A DNA stretch of 64,000 nucleotides, taken from positions 21,616,871 through 21,680,870 of the forward strand of contig CM048557.1 in assembly GCA_026413225.1 (NCBI GenBank), written 5' to 3'. Origin of the DNA: Otis tarda. Its lineage: Eukaryota > Chordata > Aves > Otidiformes > Otididae. Positions 12,301 to 23,380 of this stretch are shown piece after piece. A program made the position numbers and the translations under genes. Position 1 is the first letter of the stretch, and each line of letters opens with the position of its first letter. Below the pieces are notes generated by a model that searched no databases, was not told the DNA's origin, and saw only the letters and a program-made list of their open reading frames with translations.

Positions 12301-15300
12301 AAACCAGAAATATTCAACTACTTTTTCTGTAGACCAAGCTATATCTATTTGCCAGAAAAATACAATTAAAAAGTTGGCACAGGCCCTCAGAGTCCTCGGG
12401 TGGTGAGCTCAGTTATATTGCTGCACAAGTTCTTGGCATCAGAAAAGTCGCCCTTTGGTGAAGGCCCAGGGGAGCAGGCAGTGGGTGAGGATTAATCAAA
12501 CTGGCATCTAACATGGGTCCCTCTGCAGGGCTGGGCTGCTCCACACACAGCCACATGCAGAAATGAGAACCACAACAAAAATTTTCATTTCTAAGCCAAA
12601 ATCCTGCGTGACTTGCAAGTCACATCAACATTCAACCTAATCTCTGGATTAACCATGGAGGGGTTGAAAACCTATCAGCACCGAGGTTAAAATCTTCCAG
12701 ACAAGCGTCTTCCTCCCCCAGATGCAGAAAGAAGGGAGGAAATTTGGAGCGGCAGTTTCCCCGCAGCCGCCTGGCAGCAGGGCAGCGTTTGCCCGCACCA
12801 GCCTCTCCCAGGGGAAACCACAGCTCAAGTCCCTGCAGCGCGGCAGCACGCCTGGGTAAAGCGGGGGCACGGCACGGCCACCCGGCCGGGTGGCAGCAGG
12901 CGAGCGTCAAGAAGGGAATGTTCTGTACCAAGCCAGCTGGGGAACACCCGAGCGAGGCTCATCGCATCGTGAGAGTGCCGGTGATGTGAGACTGCAGACA
13001 CGGCTGTTGCAAGGGTCTCTCTTCTGATGTTTGCCCTCCAAGTGCGATTTCTCTGTCACAGACTGCTGTCTGTCCCCAGTCGTAGACACCACTCAAGAGC
13101 AGACTGTGCTTCTCAGTGCTTTACCTTAGCCATGCCATGATCTACCACCAAACGCCCTATCATCTGTTGTATGGGAGTAAATTTATGAGGGGGATTGTCT
13201 GGGATAGGTTTTAGGAGAAAACTGCACTGAACATGCAGTGTATGAAGGATATTTAAATAAATGGCTCAGGAAAGTAAGAGCGAGAAGCATCAGACAAGCT
13301 TTGTGGCCTTCTCCAGAGGACAATGAAATAGCTACAACCACGAATCCTTGAACAGCGGTCAGGGAGGGAGATGAGCAGTAACAGGAAAAGGGGGCAGCGA
13401 GCCTTCACTTCTGCAGATAAGGCAGAAACCAAACTGCCACTCACATAGAAAGGGCAAAGCCTCTGTTAGCAAAGCCGCCATACATATACTACAGCAGCCC
13501 TGTCTTGTCTTCAGGTGCTTAATGAAGAAATTAAAAAACACTGGGCTCTGAGCAGTCACACTAACCATGCTCATGGGGTTGCTGACAAGGCCAGTTTGGC
13601 TCAGCAGCCAATGTGAGCTGGGAGCTCTTGGACATTGCATCTCTCTGCTGCTATACCTACAACTTAAAAATAAAAGAATAAAATGCATCTGCAAACACCT
13701 GCGATGTGAAATAGTGCCTCTAAAATAGAGGCAGGTGGTTCTGGAGCCAAGGAAATAATCCCCACTGCATCAGGGCACTGACTGTGCCACATGTTGCATC
13801 AGGAGCTCATTCCTGCTTCTTGCCTTTTAAACCATGTTATTGCCCAAAGCTATCTTGAGACACTGGACCATAGTGTTCCCTCCAGCAATTAGGGAAGTTA
13901 CAGCATCCATAACTGTATCTCCTGTACTGAACAAAAGAAGAAATTGTGTTAGCTTGACTAACTGTGGTCAATAAGCTATGCAACAGTGTCTGTGGGAGCT
14001 TCCTCCATTATGCAGGACCTACTGCTATCAGGCCAGGCAAGGTAAGATACCACCGCGACACCAGACAATACCTTACAAAGTCACTGAGGTATCTGCACTT
14101 GGCTTTCTGGGACTGCAGTGAAGGCTTCAAGATGGTGAAGCCTTTCTTTAGCAGATGTTAACTCATAAAAATCAAATTACAAAGACATTTCACCCAAAGT
14201 GAAGATTCAGCTTGGATCTATGTGTTTTCGCTAGGGCTTGCTTTGTTTTGGGGTAGTTTTGCTTTTTTCCATTACCAAGCATCACCTGTCCTGTCCAAGG
14301 GACTGGCACAGGACCACAAGCAGGGCTATTTTAAAAACCTTTTCTTAACCTGCAGCAGTAACGATTGACTCCACATCTGTAGCAATCCTATAGCTGTCAG
14401 CAGTTTTGGAGATTGCCTTCTGAGTACGGTCGGCAATGTACCATTGCCGATGACCAACAATGTTAAACCAGTCAAGAATTCAAATGTCTCCGCAGGGCTG
14501 TAGGAGCTGTCACAGACCAATGCTTTCAGCGTAGTCCATCAGCTCTCAGAAATTAAAGCAAAAAAAAATAGCATTTGCCTGCCAGCATCTTATCTCAGAG
14601 TAAAGATTGCTCTTCCCTTCTGGGATTCCAGATCTTCGTTTTTGTGTAGCAGAAAGCAAGCCTCTACAAACATTTCCTTTGCTCTAACACTTAAAAAACA
14701 CCCCTTGCAGATGTTTAAAAATCTGAACCACAATGGGCCTGTCTTTTCATTTTGCTCATCAGAGCTGCAGTGCTGCCACCGCAAAGGTACGCGCCCTTCC
14801 TCAGCACGCGAGGTCAGGTGGGGCTGCATCCCCTAGTGCTGCCCAGGACCTCAGCAGGATGCTGCGAAGCCACAGGGAACTTCAGGAGCCAGCCAGCCAG
14901 CACTCTGAAATGCACAGTCAGTGGCTGTCCCAGGCAATTCTTCTCGTGATGGGAAGAGGCAGGTACTTGGCTTGTCACACTAAAATCCAGATAAAAAATT
15001 TCTACTGATTATGGAAAAGTCTCCGCAACTCATCCTGGGGATGGTTTCCAGGCTACAAGCACATGTTCTCCACAGACTTGTCATATTTATATCACACTCT
15101 TCTGCGAAAGAGAATGCAGATTTCTGTTACCCAGGAGAAAGCAGTGTTAGGTTTTATGTTGCTCTAAGCATTACCTTGGAGCAGCTGGGTAAGCCCAATG
15201 TGCTGGCTATGGGGCATAGGGTCACAGCAGAAAACAGCACCCCCTTGCAAGGCCCATTGCTGCAGATAAGTACCACACACTGACATCTGCCCCACAAGCT

Positions 15301-18300
15301 GTGTGGCAAGACAGGAGCCTCTCTCCAGTCTCTCCGAGATGCGTGCAGACCCAAAATAAAATGCCCCAGGGAGAACTGTCTGGTTTTTCCTTGTCAGGAC
15401 CAAGGGCAGGCTGAGTCTCTAGGTAATAGCAGTGAGGGATCTGAACAAAGAGTATTTTGTCTCCAGGGCTGAAATCCACCTTTTGCATTCATTCTGCCAT
15501 CTCCAGCCTTATTTGCACCCCACAACCCACCACAAATTTATATACCTGTTGGAGGACCCCAGCCAGCCTGTTTGGCTGCGGCAGAGGGGATGCACCAAAA
15601 CAGGCGCTCAGGGGAAACAGGCACTTGGCAAAGCTCTACCCTGCCACGTGTTGCTCTGCCAGTAGAGACTGGTATTTGGGAGGGAAGGGAGACCCTTCCA
15701 TCTATAAGTAACTTCCTTCAGCAGAGAAGACCTCACTTCACCTACGATCTATGGGGAATAATGCAGGTCTAAATGAAGAACGTTGCAGGCATTGGTGCTG
15801 TCACAGCTCCTTACAATAACAGCTGGAGAGCCACCAGTGTAGCAGAGAAGACAGGTGACACATCCCACGTTGTACCAGTCCTGCTAGATATTCTCAAAGA
15901 TGCGCCAAGGGTGAAACCGCTTCCGGCACCCAAAAGGCACTTTTGCAGCTCACCTTTCTGGCTCGCGCACCAGATTTGTGCACACCTGGCAGGTGAGGTT
16001 TTTGCAAAAGCAATGGAAAGGCAGAACAGAGAGGAGGGGAAGGCAGCTGCCCGTGGCTGGAAAAGCTGTCAGCTCTGTGCAAGAGACTTTCACTGTATGA
16101 ATCCTCACAAGGGGCTGCAATAAGATCAGCAAAATCTGGCACAAGCAAGCAGGGCTGTGCTGGGATACCCAGGAGGAACAGCCCAGTTTGTCTTGCGCCT
16201 AATGGAAAGCTGAACAAAATGCTCTACCTGCCTATCATGTCCAGCAGGCTGAAAGCTTGCGAAACACTGATGTTAAAGAAAATTAGAAGGGAGAACAGCA
16301 ATGTACCCCAATAAAGATGTGTATTTAGAGAGGTGCCACTCTGGTACCTTATAAAAAAGCAGCAGCCTTCCTCATGTTATCATGGGACCAATATGCTTTA
16401 AAAGACAGGAGAAGGTAAGGTCGAAGTATGACAGTGGAGTCACAGATTTTATTTCCAGTATCCTTGTTGCGACCTGGGGAAATCGGTATCAGACACAAAT
16501 TACATGAAGATAAATTGGACTTTCCCAGCCAATCTCAACAGATGTGGGGTGGGCAGCTGCAAACACTAACCTGCACAAACATTAAGTCACTCACTCCCAG
16601 GATTCACAGTAATGTTTCACTTGCAAAACCCCTGCTGTAATCAAGCTGCGTACACAAATGCGGACCATGCTCACAAATGAGCGTGCAGCTGCTCACCAGT
16701 GTTATGCCTTTCATATTGAGGGTGCATATCCACAGATGCACGGGACATGAGCCAAGTGGAAACTTCACAAACATCAATTAAGTGATAAACTTGTCATCAT
16801 GCTTCTTTTATATCAGAGTTGCAGGGAAAAGCCATGCAGCTTGCTTAGTTTCTCTTGCAATGGAGCACAAGTCAGCACCGCTACCCAAGCACCCTGGCTG
16901 GCTCTGATTTATGCCGTAACAAAACCAAAAGACACAAGCAAACAGGGATACCACAGCCAAGCTCAACAGTCTCAGCCGGCACAGGCCCAGTTCTGCTGAA
17001 GCCATGGGAGACCAATGACTCACTTAAGGCTGAGGATCTGCCCGGTGTGTCTAGTATGTGATGAAAAACGCGCAGCTGGCTTAATGTCAAACTTACCCTC
17101 TGTCTCAGGCAATGATTCAATCAGAAGCTACTTGCAACTAGCAAAAATGCACTCATTTTGATACATAATAAAAAATTGAATGCCTGACGCCAAATGACGC
17201 CTTATCTGTCTCCAAAGCTGGTGTCTGGTGAGGGGCAAAAAAAATGAAACTTCACCATTGAAACTTGACAAATGTCCCAACTCAGTAACATGGCTTGTCT
17301 CATCTCCCCTCAGTCTTGCAAAGTACACATTTTGCAGTCATCTACAATAATTAGTTTTGGGGAGAAAGTATAGCCTGCTGGTAGAAACAAAGCATTTCCA
17401 TAAGCTCACAGCAAAGTGAATCAAAACAGCCACCATCCTCATTAACAGGCAGATTTGCAACAGAAGAGTCAGCCTGCAACGCTAAATTGATGCAAGAGAC
17501 ACAAGTTGCACTTACAGGGTGCAGAGAAACTGCACCCTGTGCAATTCTGGGTCAGAGGCTGCAGTGTGGGCCCCCAGGATTTTGACAGGTATCTAAAATC
17601 CTTCCCACTCCAGCAGGCTTGAAATCTTCCAGGAAAACTCTTGCCCAGCTCTGCTACCACCTTTCAGCTTGGTGGTGTATAATCTTTTCCTAGACACAGT
17701 TTTCTGCTCCATGTTACCTGGATACTGGTTCAGCATTACATGGAGGGATGCTCCAGACTGACGCACTTGTCATACAGAAACCTGCCATTAGCTTAAATGC
17801 TATTTAGATTATGGCAGCATAAGAAATCAATACAGAAAGGGCACAAGCAAGCTGGAAGAAGCAATAACCATCACCTTCATTTTGAGCATGCTCCAGTAAG
17901 CAAAACCTATTGTATCTCTAATGTAATTACAAATCTATGGGTCATTGTGTGACAGGAAGGACAGTAGGAAAATTAAGTGCTAATATAATAGCCACTGAGG
18001 CCTCTGGGAGGGAAGGGAGTTACATAACTAATAATCTTTTTGCTGTTAAGAGTTTCCACATGCTAGCAGAAGACAAGTTCCAGATGCCATCTTTTTCTAA
18101 GAGTCTAATTTCACTGGAGTTATTATTTCCTTCGTATTATGCAGTTACCCACAGAGAAAGATAACTTGCGCTCTTCTATCACACTCGCTGTACTTTGGAT
18201 ATAGACACTTGCAGAGGAGGAAAAGAGAACGGAAGAAATGCATCTCTGTCCCTTCAGAGGAATTATGTGTAAGTATAGGCTTCTGAACTCAACCCATAAT

Positions 18301-21300
18301 CTTAATGCACAAAGTACACTTTGAACAATAGACGCGTGTGGCTTGAGTGATACACTTGAGTTAATGAAGCCTTTAATCTGCAGCGCTGCCTGCAGCAGCG
18401 ATCAGCGCTAACTTCTTAATGCAACCACACTGGGACTGCGAAGAGTGTGAGAGAAGCCTGCACTTCGCAGTCTCCAATTTCAGTTACCCATATCTAAGCC
18501 CACCCTCTCATAGCAACAGCTACAGCAAAGAATGTCAATGTCATATGAAGAATGCGCAAGTTCAGTCTGAAAAAATAAATTGTGGCATGTAACACTATGC
18601 CTGGGCTCTAGCTGGCATAAATCAGCACAGTGTTTTGCTCAGAAGGACCAAAGCTTTTAGGCTCCTTCCAAAAGGTGTGACTGACAAATGTTACTAAGAT
18701 CCTGCTAAGCTTACCTGAGATGATGATTCCCTCCCTTGCTTCATTGAGTTCAGATGTTTAGAAATCTCTTCTATAAATCATTTAAATTGGTTTGGTTTTT
18801 ATACAATATTTCCATAATTGTCTCTGTGATATATAAATGTGCATGTTTACAAGCCTCTTGCCTAATAAAATCCCAATTTATGATGTATTTAAGTAATGGA
18901 GAAAATTACAATGAAAGCAACATCATCGGGTATAAACAAAGAGAACAAGCAAAATTAACCTCTCTACTGTAAGAGTTACGTCTGATAGATGGTTGCTAAC
19001 CCTTTATTCATTAATACAGAAGTACTATGGAAGCAAAGGCTGAAATAGTTTAGTGGCTTTCTTATTTTCAACAGCAGTTTGAAGATTATAGAGCACATTT
19101 TCTAACAATAAACCTCTAAAACTATGCTTAGACCTACTACTGCTACAATTGCCCATAGCACAGAGTCGCTAAGCAACATGATTTACATCAGGCTTCTATA
19201 TTCATCTGGATCAGCATTGTTTGGCCCCTCCTCAGAAACTCAAATTATACCCACACCTCCACTCCAGCCCTATTCAATATTTGTTACTCATTATTGCCTT
19301 TCCAGATCATACCATTCAGGTGTTTTGCCCAGTTTCTCTAAGTGACCTTCATACTCTCCCACTGTGACATCCTGCATCTACCCAGAGGGCTGTTCCCAGG
19401 GGGTCTGCTGGCTGCTTCCCACCTTGGGGGGAAGGGGCCGAGGGCTCGACTTGCTTCCTGCAGCCAGGACAGCATATCCTTCCCCAACTCAGCTATCACC
19501 ATTTAAAGATGCAAATACTTCAGAGGACAAAACGAAAGGGATGGAGATTGTTAATATATGGCTTCTGGGAAAAAAATCTGTCCCAAATGGAGTTTCACCT
19601 CCCTCCCCTACATAGGGCTCTGCTAGGCCAAGTAAAAGTCAGGTATGGAGGGGATGTTGTAGGGATGAGAGCCCATAGTTCATCTTGCTCAAAAAGACAC
19701 ACCAGTACCATCTCTGACTGCCCCTGAAAAGAGACCTATTCTCAGGCAATTAATGCCTTTTTATTTCTCATGCCTTGTTTTCCTCGAGGTGGTGTGAAGC
19801 CCTATACTAAGTTTAGCCCTCACTTTAGGGGAAAAATAAGATCCCTTTGAGCAAGGAGCATTATGTAAATGCCAGAATGACTGCGTGTCTCCAGGCTCAT
19901 CGCCTGCACACTTGCAGCCCCTGCAATCGCGGTGCCTGCTGGGCAGAGAGGTCCTTAGGGCAAGGGCTAGCTCCCTCAAGCTCATGCGAAAAACCGCTTA
20001 ACCAATAGTGGCGGAAAAAAAAAAACCAAACCAAAAAACAACCAGCACAAAAATCACTAACGAGGCAGTCTCCAAAAGGACTTTCATTAAGACCCCTGAT
20101 GACTGAACAAGAAGGGAATTAAACCTCATATATCCATGAAGCAAATGTGCCATTTATTAATACTGCTCTCCAACCACAGGCTCTCAGCCCACACGGCTTT
20201 ATGCAAGAAAACAGCTCTTAATCAGAGCAGTATTAAGAACAATAGTTTTTAAGCAGGGTGCTCCTGCTTGCCTAGCAGCGTAAGCAATGAAAGCTTCCCT
20301 CCAAGGTGACTTCCAACCAGAGTGAGCATTGCTCACCAGCTAGAGCAGCACCGGCAGACAAATGCATCTTCTCTGCCACAGTCCAACGCCATGCAAGCCT
20401 AGACTCTGGACTCCAGAGCTTTATCGCAGCTGGCACAATATGTTAAAAGGTATTTTGGCCCCAAACTTGTTTATTTGTGGGTATGCTCCTCCCTCAGCAC
20501 ACTTGGATTGTGCAGCACCAGAGACAACAGCTTAGCTAGCTCTGCAGAATGCCACGATCTCTCCTTGCGCATGGAGCAGACGTGCCAAACCCCCGGGCCA
20601 CGATGCACACCTGGCAGCCAGCGCAAACAAGCAGTCCTAGCCGCGATCTCTCCCTGGCTTCCTCTCCATGGTCCGTGCCTCCTGAAGTGGTTTCTTCCAG
20701 CTATCAGTTGTACAGCAGACCCAGCGCTCAGGGTTTCTGACTCTTGTTACAACAGTGTCCTAAAGAAGGAAAGAGTGGGAGATGCAGGAGAGCAGGTTGT
20801 GTGTAAGTAGTTGGGGCCATCTGCCACAGTTATGTACGAAGGCCATAGCTTTGAAAAAGGGAAGCAAAATCAAGTCACACTCAGCTGTGCTCTTCTAGTG
20901 TCCTCCCCACTAAGGCTGATGCTGCAGTGTACTGGGAGAGGACATACACTGTAGACAAATTCATTCCTCTAGCTAATTTGATTCTGCCTGATGTGCTGCC
21001 CCATCACGTGTCATGGCAGCGATAGCCATGCTGGCTCCAAACACCTGGTCTATCCATGCAGCAAAAGGCAGTGTGGTGCTGAGATAAGGCCTGGGCCCCA
21101 AGGGTAGCACCTAGTTGTGGCCAGACCAATTGCCCACTGCTGTTCCCTTTGGCAAGCGACCTGCCAGAGGGAGCCCGCCAGCTGCATAGCCACCTTGCTT
21201 CTCACCCGCTGCACAGCTTCAGCTGGCAGCTGCACAGGGGCAACACCATGCTCCTGGGCAGCACACGCTGCTGCACAACACCGTTTCAGCCTGCCCTTCG

Positions 21301-23281
21301 CAGACTGCAGCACAGCAGATGCCGGAGCAGCACAGTGTGCTCCTTCGGAGGAACAGCTATGTGAAGACCCATGGAAGGCGATGTGAACTGCTCCTTTACA
21401 GACTGAAGGCTTGCAGCTCTTTTTTTTTATGAGGTCTTTGGAGGATCAGATGCCTTCCTCTCCCACCTCTACAGCCATGGTAAACAGCTGCAGCTCTGGT
21501 CACAGCTCCTGGTCTCATAATCGCTTCCAGCTCTCCGCAGCTTCACACCTGCGTTAGTTGCCTTTGGTGAAGCAAAGAGTCAGTATGTCAGGGATGAAGC
21601 CAGAGCAGAAACATGCTTTGTTACACGTCAAAAGGGCAAGTGCAGAAAGCAGGGGGCGGTTTATCATTTTCCCTCCCGAGTTACCTTCCTAAAGCACAAT
21701 TTCTGGTGTAGGTAAAGCCTTCCTGTCTGAACTACGTACACCCTTCCCAACATAGAATCATGCTTTAGTCATTTGCCTCCTCTCAAAGCTTTGCAAGACC
21801 ACCCCAATTCACTAGCCATAAAAGCCGAGTACTGCCTCCTGTGGATTATAAAACAAATTCTGCCAGTTTTTGAGCCATTCTGGTATTGTCCCAGCATAAG
21901 ATTTCACTTCCAAGGTACATGTACACCATTCACTGTAACCAAAAGCATTACTAAAGGATGGATTTAGCTTATGGCACAGAAGCACAAAGATATCAAACCT
22001 CTTTAGTTATTTTTGAAAAGCATTAGGGGAAAAAAAAAAGAAAAAAAAAAAGAGTTTGGCAATACAATGCTATAATTTACAAGCTACTTCCCTCTGTCTC
22101 TAAAGATAAAAGTCACCCCTAGGCTGCTGATGAACTTACCAGGTACATGATAATAACTGGGGGAAAATTCATCTGAAATATCAGACAATACAAGCTGCTG
22201 TGCAGAACTGGCAAAGCAATTTAAAAGTTTTGAACCTTGGCTTTGTGAGCTAAGAACAGGGAAGGGATGGGATTTCTACCTGGGAGAAAGAACGCAATGG
22301 ACCGGCCATTAACCACAACATTTCAAAACAGGATGACAACGGATCCGCAGGGAACCAGGATACCAGCAATAGGTGTTCAGTGCTGCAGCGAAGCACCAGG
22401 CAACTTTCCCACCAACAGTCAGCTACGCTTACAGCGCGCATCGGTCTGCTGGTGCGTTCGGACAAATCCCTCGCTTTCTAGAAAGAGGAGCACGCAGAGC
22501 AGCGTCCCTAACAGCGCAGCTTCTCTGCTGTTCTGGCTGAAAGCATTTTGTCTTCTTTAAGCACTGAAACAACCCCCTTCACTCGCAGGACCAGGACCCG
22601 GCACTGCAAGCCCAGCCCGGCGGGAGCCACGGCTTCGCTCCATCAATCCAGCTGTGCTGCTCCACGCGTCACCCGCGGAGGGGACAGCGGCGGGTCGCTG
22701 CCCGACTGCTGGTTACGGCAATTAAGCGCCGTGACTCCCCCGTGAGACAGGCAGGTGACACCTCAGCCCGCGCCGTCACCTGGCGAGCACAGCCGCCTCC
22801 GGAGGGCGAGGTGAGGTGGCTGAGAGGGCAAGGGAGCCGGGATGGGGGAGGTGGGGGGGGGGGCAGGGGGATGCGGGCACGGTGCAAGCCCGGGGCAGCC
22901 GGCGCAGGGGCGCTCCGAGCAGGTGGGCTCTACGTCAGCCGATGTGTCACCGTCTCTGCAAAACACAAGTGACGAGAGGAGGACGGGGAGCCACCCAGGG
23001 GGCCGCGCCGCTGGAGCAACAGCTGCGGGGGGCGGCACGGGCGCACGCCGAGGGCCGGGGGCGAGCATCAGGCAGGCGGGGGGAGGCGGCGGGCCCCGCT
23101 AACGGTCGCTGCCTCGCACCCCGGGGGCGCGCCGGGGAGCGGGTAGGGGGCACTGGCGATGGGGAGGGGGGATCAGGGGAGGGGGCGGAAGACACAGCCC
23201 GCGGAGGGCGCCCCTGCCGGGGGTCCCGCTCCCCCCGCCCGCCGCGCGGCCCGCACTCACCACGGTGACGGGGGACACCAT
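1..23281 (-). CDS. TMEM86A: TMEM86A, lysoplasmalogenase-like YhhN-family membrane protein (3 exons, C-terminus off the window)
   Basis: The coding sequence is the join of 23281-23261, 5058-4794 and 305-1 on the minus strand. It gives 197 residues beginning [15 protein letters not shown] and ending in SDLTIALNK at the window edge. From memory the human protein is about 240 residues, so roughly 43 are missing. The family (YhhN, TMEM86A/B) comprises polytopic ER-type membrane proteins, and TMEM86B and TMEM86A have been described as lysoplasmalogenases cleaving the vinyl-ether bond of lysoplasmalogens. Several hydrophobic segments are visible, around residues 18-34, 43-60, 70-87, 97-108, 119-137, 144-157 and 177-195. 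The two conserved acidic positions are present: Asp82 in SAVGDAFL and Asp190 in VSDLTIAL. No frameshift or stop interrupts the joined frame. TMEM86A is preferred over TMEM86B because of the near-identical N-terminus I recall for TMEM86A and because SPTY2D1 lies next door. Function is inferred from the family. Confidence 0.95.
599..1094 (-). mobile_element. CR1 LINE, 5'-truncated, sense on minus strand
   Basis: The plus strand shows the reverse complement of a CR1 3' end, with GTTCAACCCCCCTGCAAG and CATCCACCACCTCTCTGGG. The minus strand stays open for about 147 codons and encodes the C-terminal part of the CR1 ORF2 protein, with segments such as [20 protein letters not shown] and [25 protein letters not shown]. 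This is non-LTR retrotransposon sequence, not a host gene. The terminal octamer-like tail is eroded, with only an ATAGAATCGTTAG remnant at 601. The intact frame suggests one of the younger copies here. Confidence 0.93.
2510..2562. repeat. 27-bp tandem duplication (2 copies)
   Basis: The motif TTGTTAGTCC-TGTCTTCTTCAC occurs at 2510 and again at 2537, a period of 27 bp with few differences. It lies in TMEM86A intron 2. A looser pair of GCTCCCAGG-TT-CTCATTCA motifs sits just upstream at about 2284 and 2329. The likely origin is slippage. Confidence 0.75.
4794..5058 (-). CDS. TMEM86A: TMEM86A coding exon 2
   Basis: This 265-bp exon reads [19 protein letters not shown] through to GYFIHG. It starts in phase 0 after TTTCTTTTAG (AG at 5060-5059) and ends after the first base of a Gly codon before GTGAGTGCAG. 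Apparent coding past 4,793 on the same frame is intron read-through. The exon carries most of the first three hydrophobic segments and the first conserved aspartate (protein residue 82, in AVGD). Confidence 0.95.
5077..5095. repeat. A19 homopolymer upstream of exon 2 acceptor
   Basis: There are nineteen A on the plus strand, hence U19 in the TMEM86A pre-mRNA, ending about 18 nt before the exon 2 splice acceptor. It can act as an extended polypyrimidine tract and is likely length-variable. Confidence 0.85.
9135..9195 (+). mobile_element. CR1 3'-end fragment
   Basis: The motif GGATGAGATGATCTCCAGAG followed by GTCCCTTCCAACCTCAACCAT matches the terminal 60 bp of CR1 in sense orientation. The terminal repeat is degraded (TTTGGTAATTCTG). 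It is a very short, old insertion in TMEM86A intron 1. Confidence 0.8.
14430..14450. repeat. Perfect 9-bp inverted repeat, 3-nt loop
   Basis: TCGGCAATG, then TAC, then CATTGCCGA form a perfect hairpin. An extra ATTGCC occurs 18 bp upstream. It lies in TMEM86A intron 1; function is unknown. Confidence 0.8.
17514..17540. repeat. Perfect 11-bp inverted repeat, 5-nt loop
   Basis: ACAGGGTGCAG, loop AGAAA, then CTGCACCCTGT. An outer TTGC/GCAA pair could extend the stem past an asymmetric bulge. This is too short for a canonical pre-miRNA. It lies in TMEM86A intron 1. Confidence 0.85.
18434..18472. repeat. 10-bp inverted repeat in GC-richer intronic patch
   Basis: GACTGCGAAG at 18434 pairs with CTTCGCAGTC at 18463 across a 19-nt loop. 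About 60 bp upstream, 18380-18410 is dense in GCAGCGCT / GCAGCAGCG / ATCAGCGCT. Together, 18,340-18,480 stands out from the surrounding AT-rich intron and could be a cis-regulatory element. There is no direct evidence of conservation. Confidence 0.6.
22844..22877 (+). repeat. G-quadruplex-prone G tracts
   Basis: Runs of 5, 11, 5 and 3 G separated by 1-5 nt lie on the plus strand, which is the template strand for TMEM86A, about 400 bp into intron 1. Quadruplex formation is inferred from tract spacing only. Confidence 0.6.
23261..23281 (-). CDS. TMEM86A: TMEM86A coding exon 1 (7 codons, MVSPVTV)
   Basis: ATG GTG TCC CCC GTC ACC GTG is followed directly by GTGAGTGCGG. Exon 2 continues with V-K-S-E-G-P-K, giving the expected [14 protein letters not shown] start. 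The initiation context is strong, with G at -3 and G at +4. The frame stays open upstream for about 90 bp but offers no other ATG, so this start is well supported. Confidence 0.93.
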
Positions 23282-23339
23282 GTCGGCGGCGGCGGGACGC
23301 GCCCTGCGCTCGCTGCTGCTGCCCGCTGCCCTGCCCGCC

Positions 23340-23380
23340 TGCCGGGGCGCTTTTTTAGACCGTGGTGACGTCACCGCAGA
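23340..23380 (-). promoter_or_regulatory. TMEM86A core promoter: palindromic CRE and TATA-like box
   Basis: A full CRE, TGACGTCA (23366-23373), sits within the longer palindrome GGTGACGTCACC, 85-92 bp upstream of the ATG. On the minus strand it is followed by TCTAAAAAAG (around 23359-23350), a weak TATA-like element. These would place initiation near 23,325 and give a 5' UTR of about 45 nt. CREB/ATF binding is inferred from the motif. Confidence 0.65.

Larger units (their letters stand above)
5059..23260 (-). other. TMEM86A: TMEM86A intron 1
   Basis: The 18.2-kb phase-0 intron runs from GTGAGTGCGG (23260 downward) to the acceptor at 5060-5059. A homopolymer of 19 T on the transcribed sense (A on plus, 5077-5095) lies about 18 nt upstream of the acceptor and extends the pyrimidine tract. 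Contents seen are one CR1 3' fragment (9135-9195), three compact inverted repeats (14430, 17514, 18434) and the promoter-proximal CpG island. In the remaining long stretches, including 5,100-9,130, 9,200-14,420 and 18,480-22,560, I see only open frames of random character and nothing I can call a gene. Confidence 0.88.

Noticed and set aside
11769..12332. 187-codon plus-strand open frame in TMEM86A intron 1
   Set aside because: No family resemblance, low-complexity S/P/L-rich product, no promoter or splice context, and a long antisense frame also present at 12,020-12,292.
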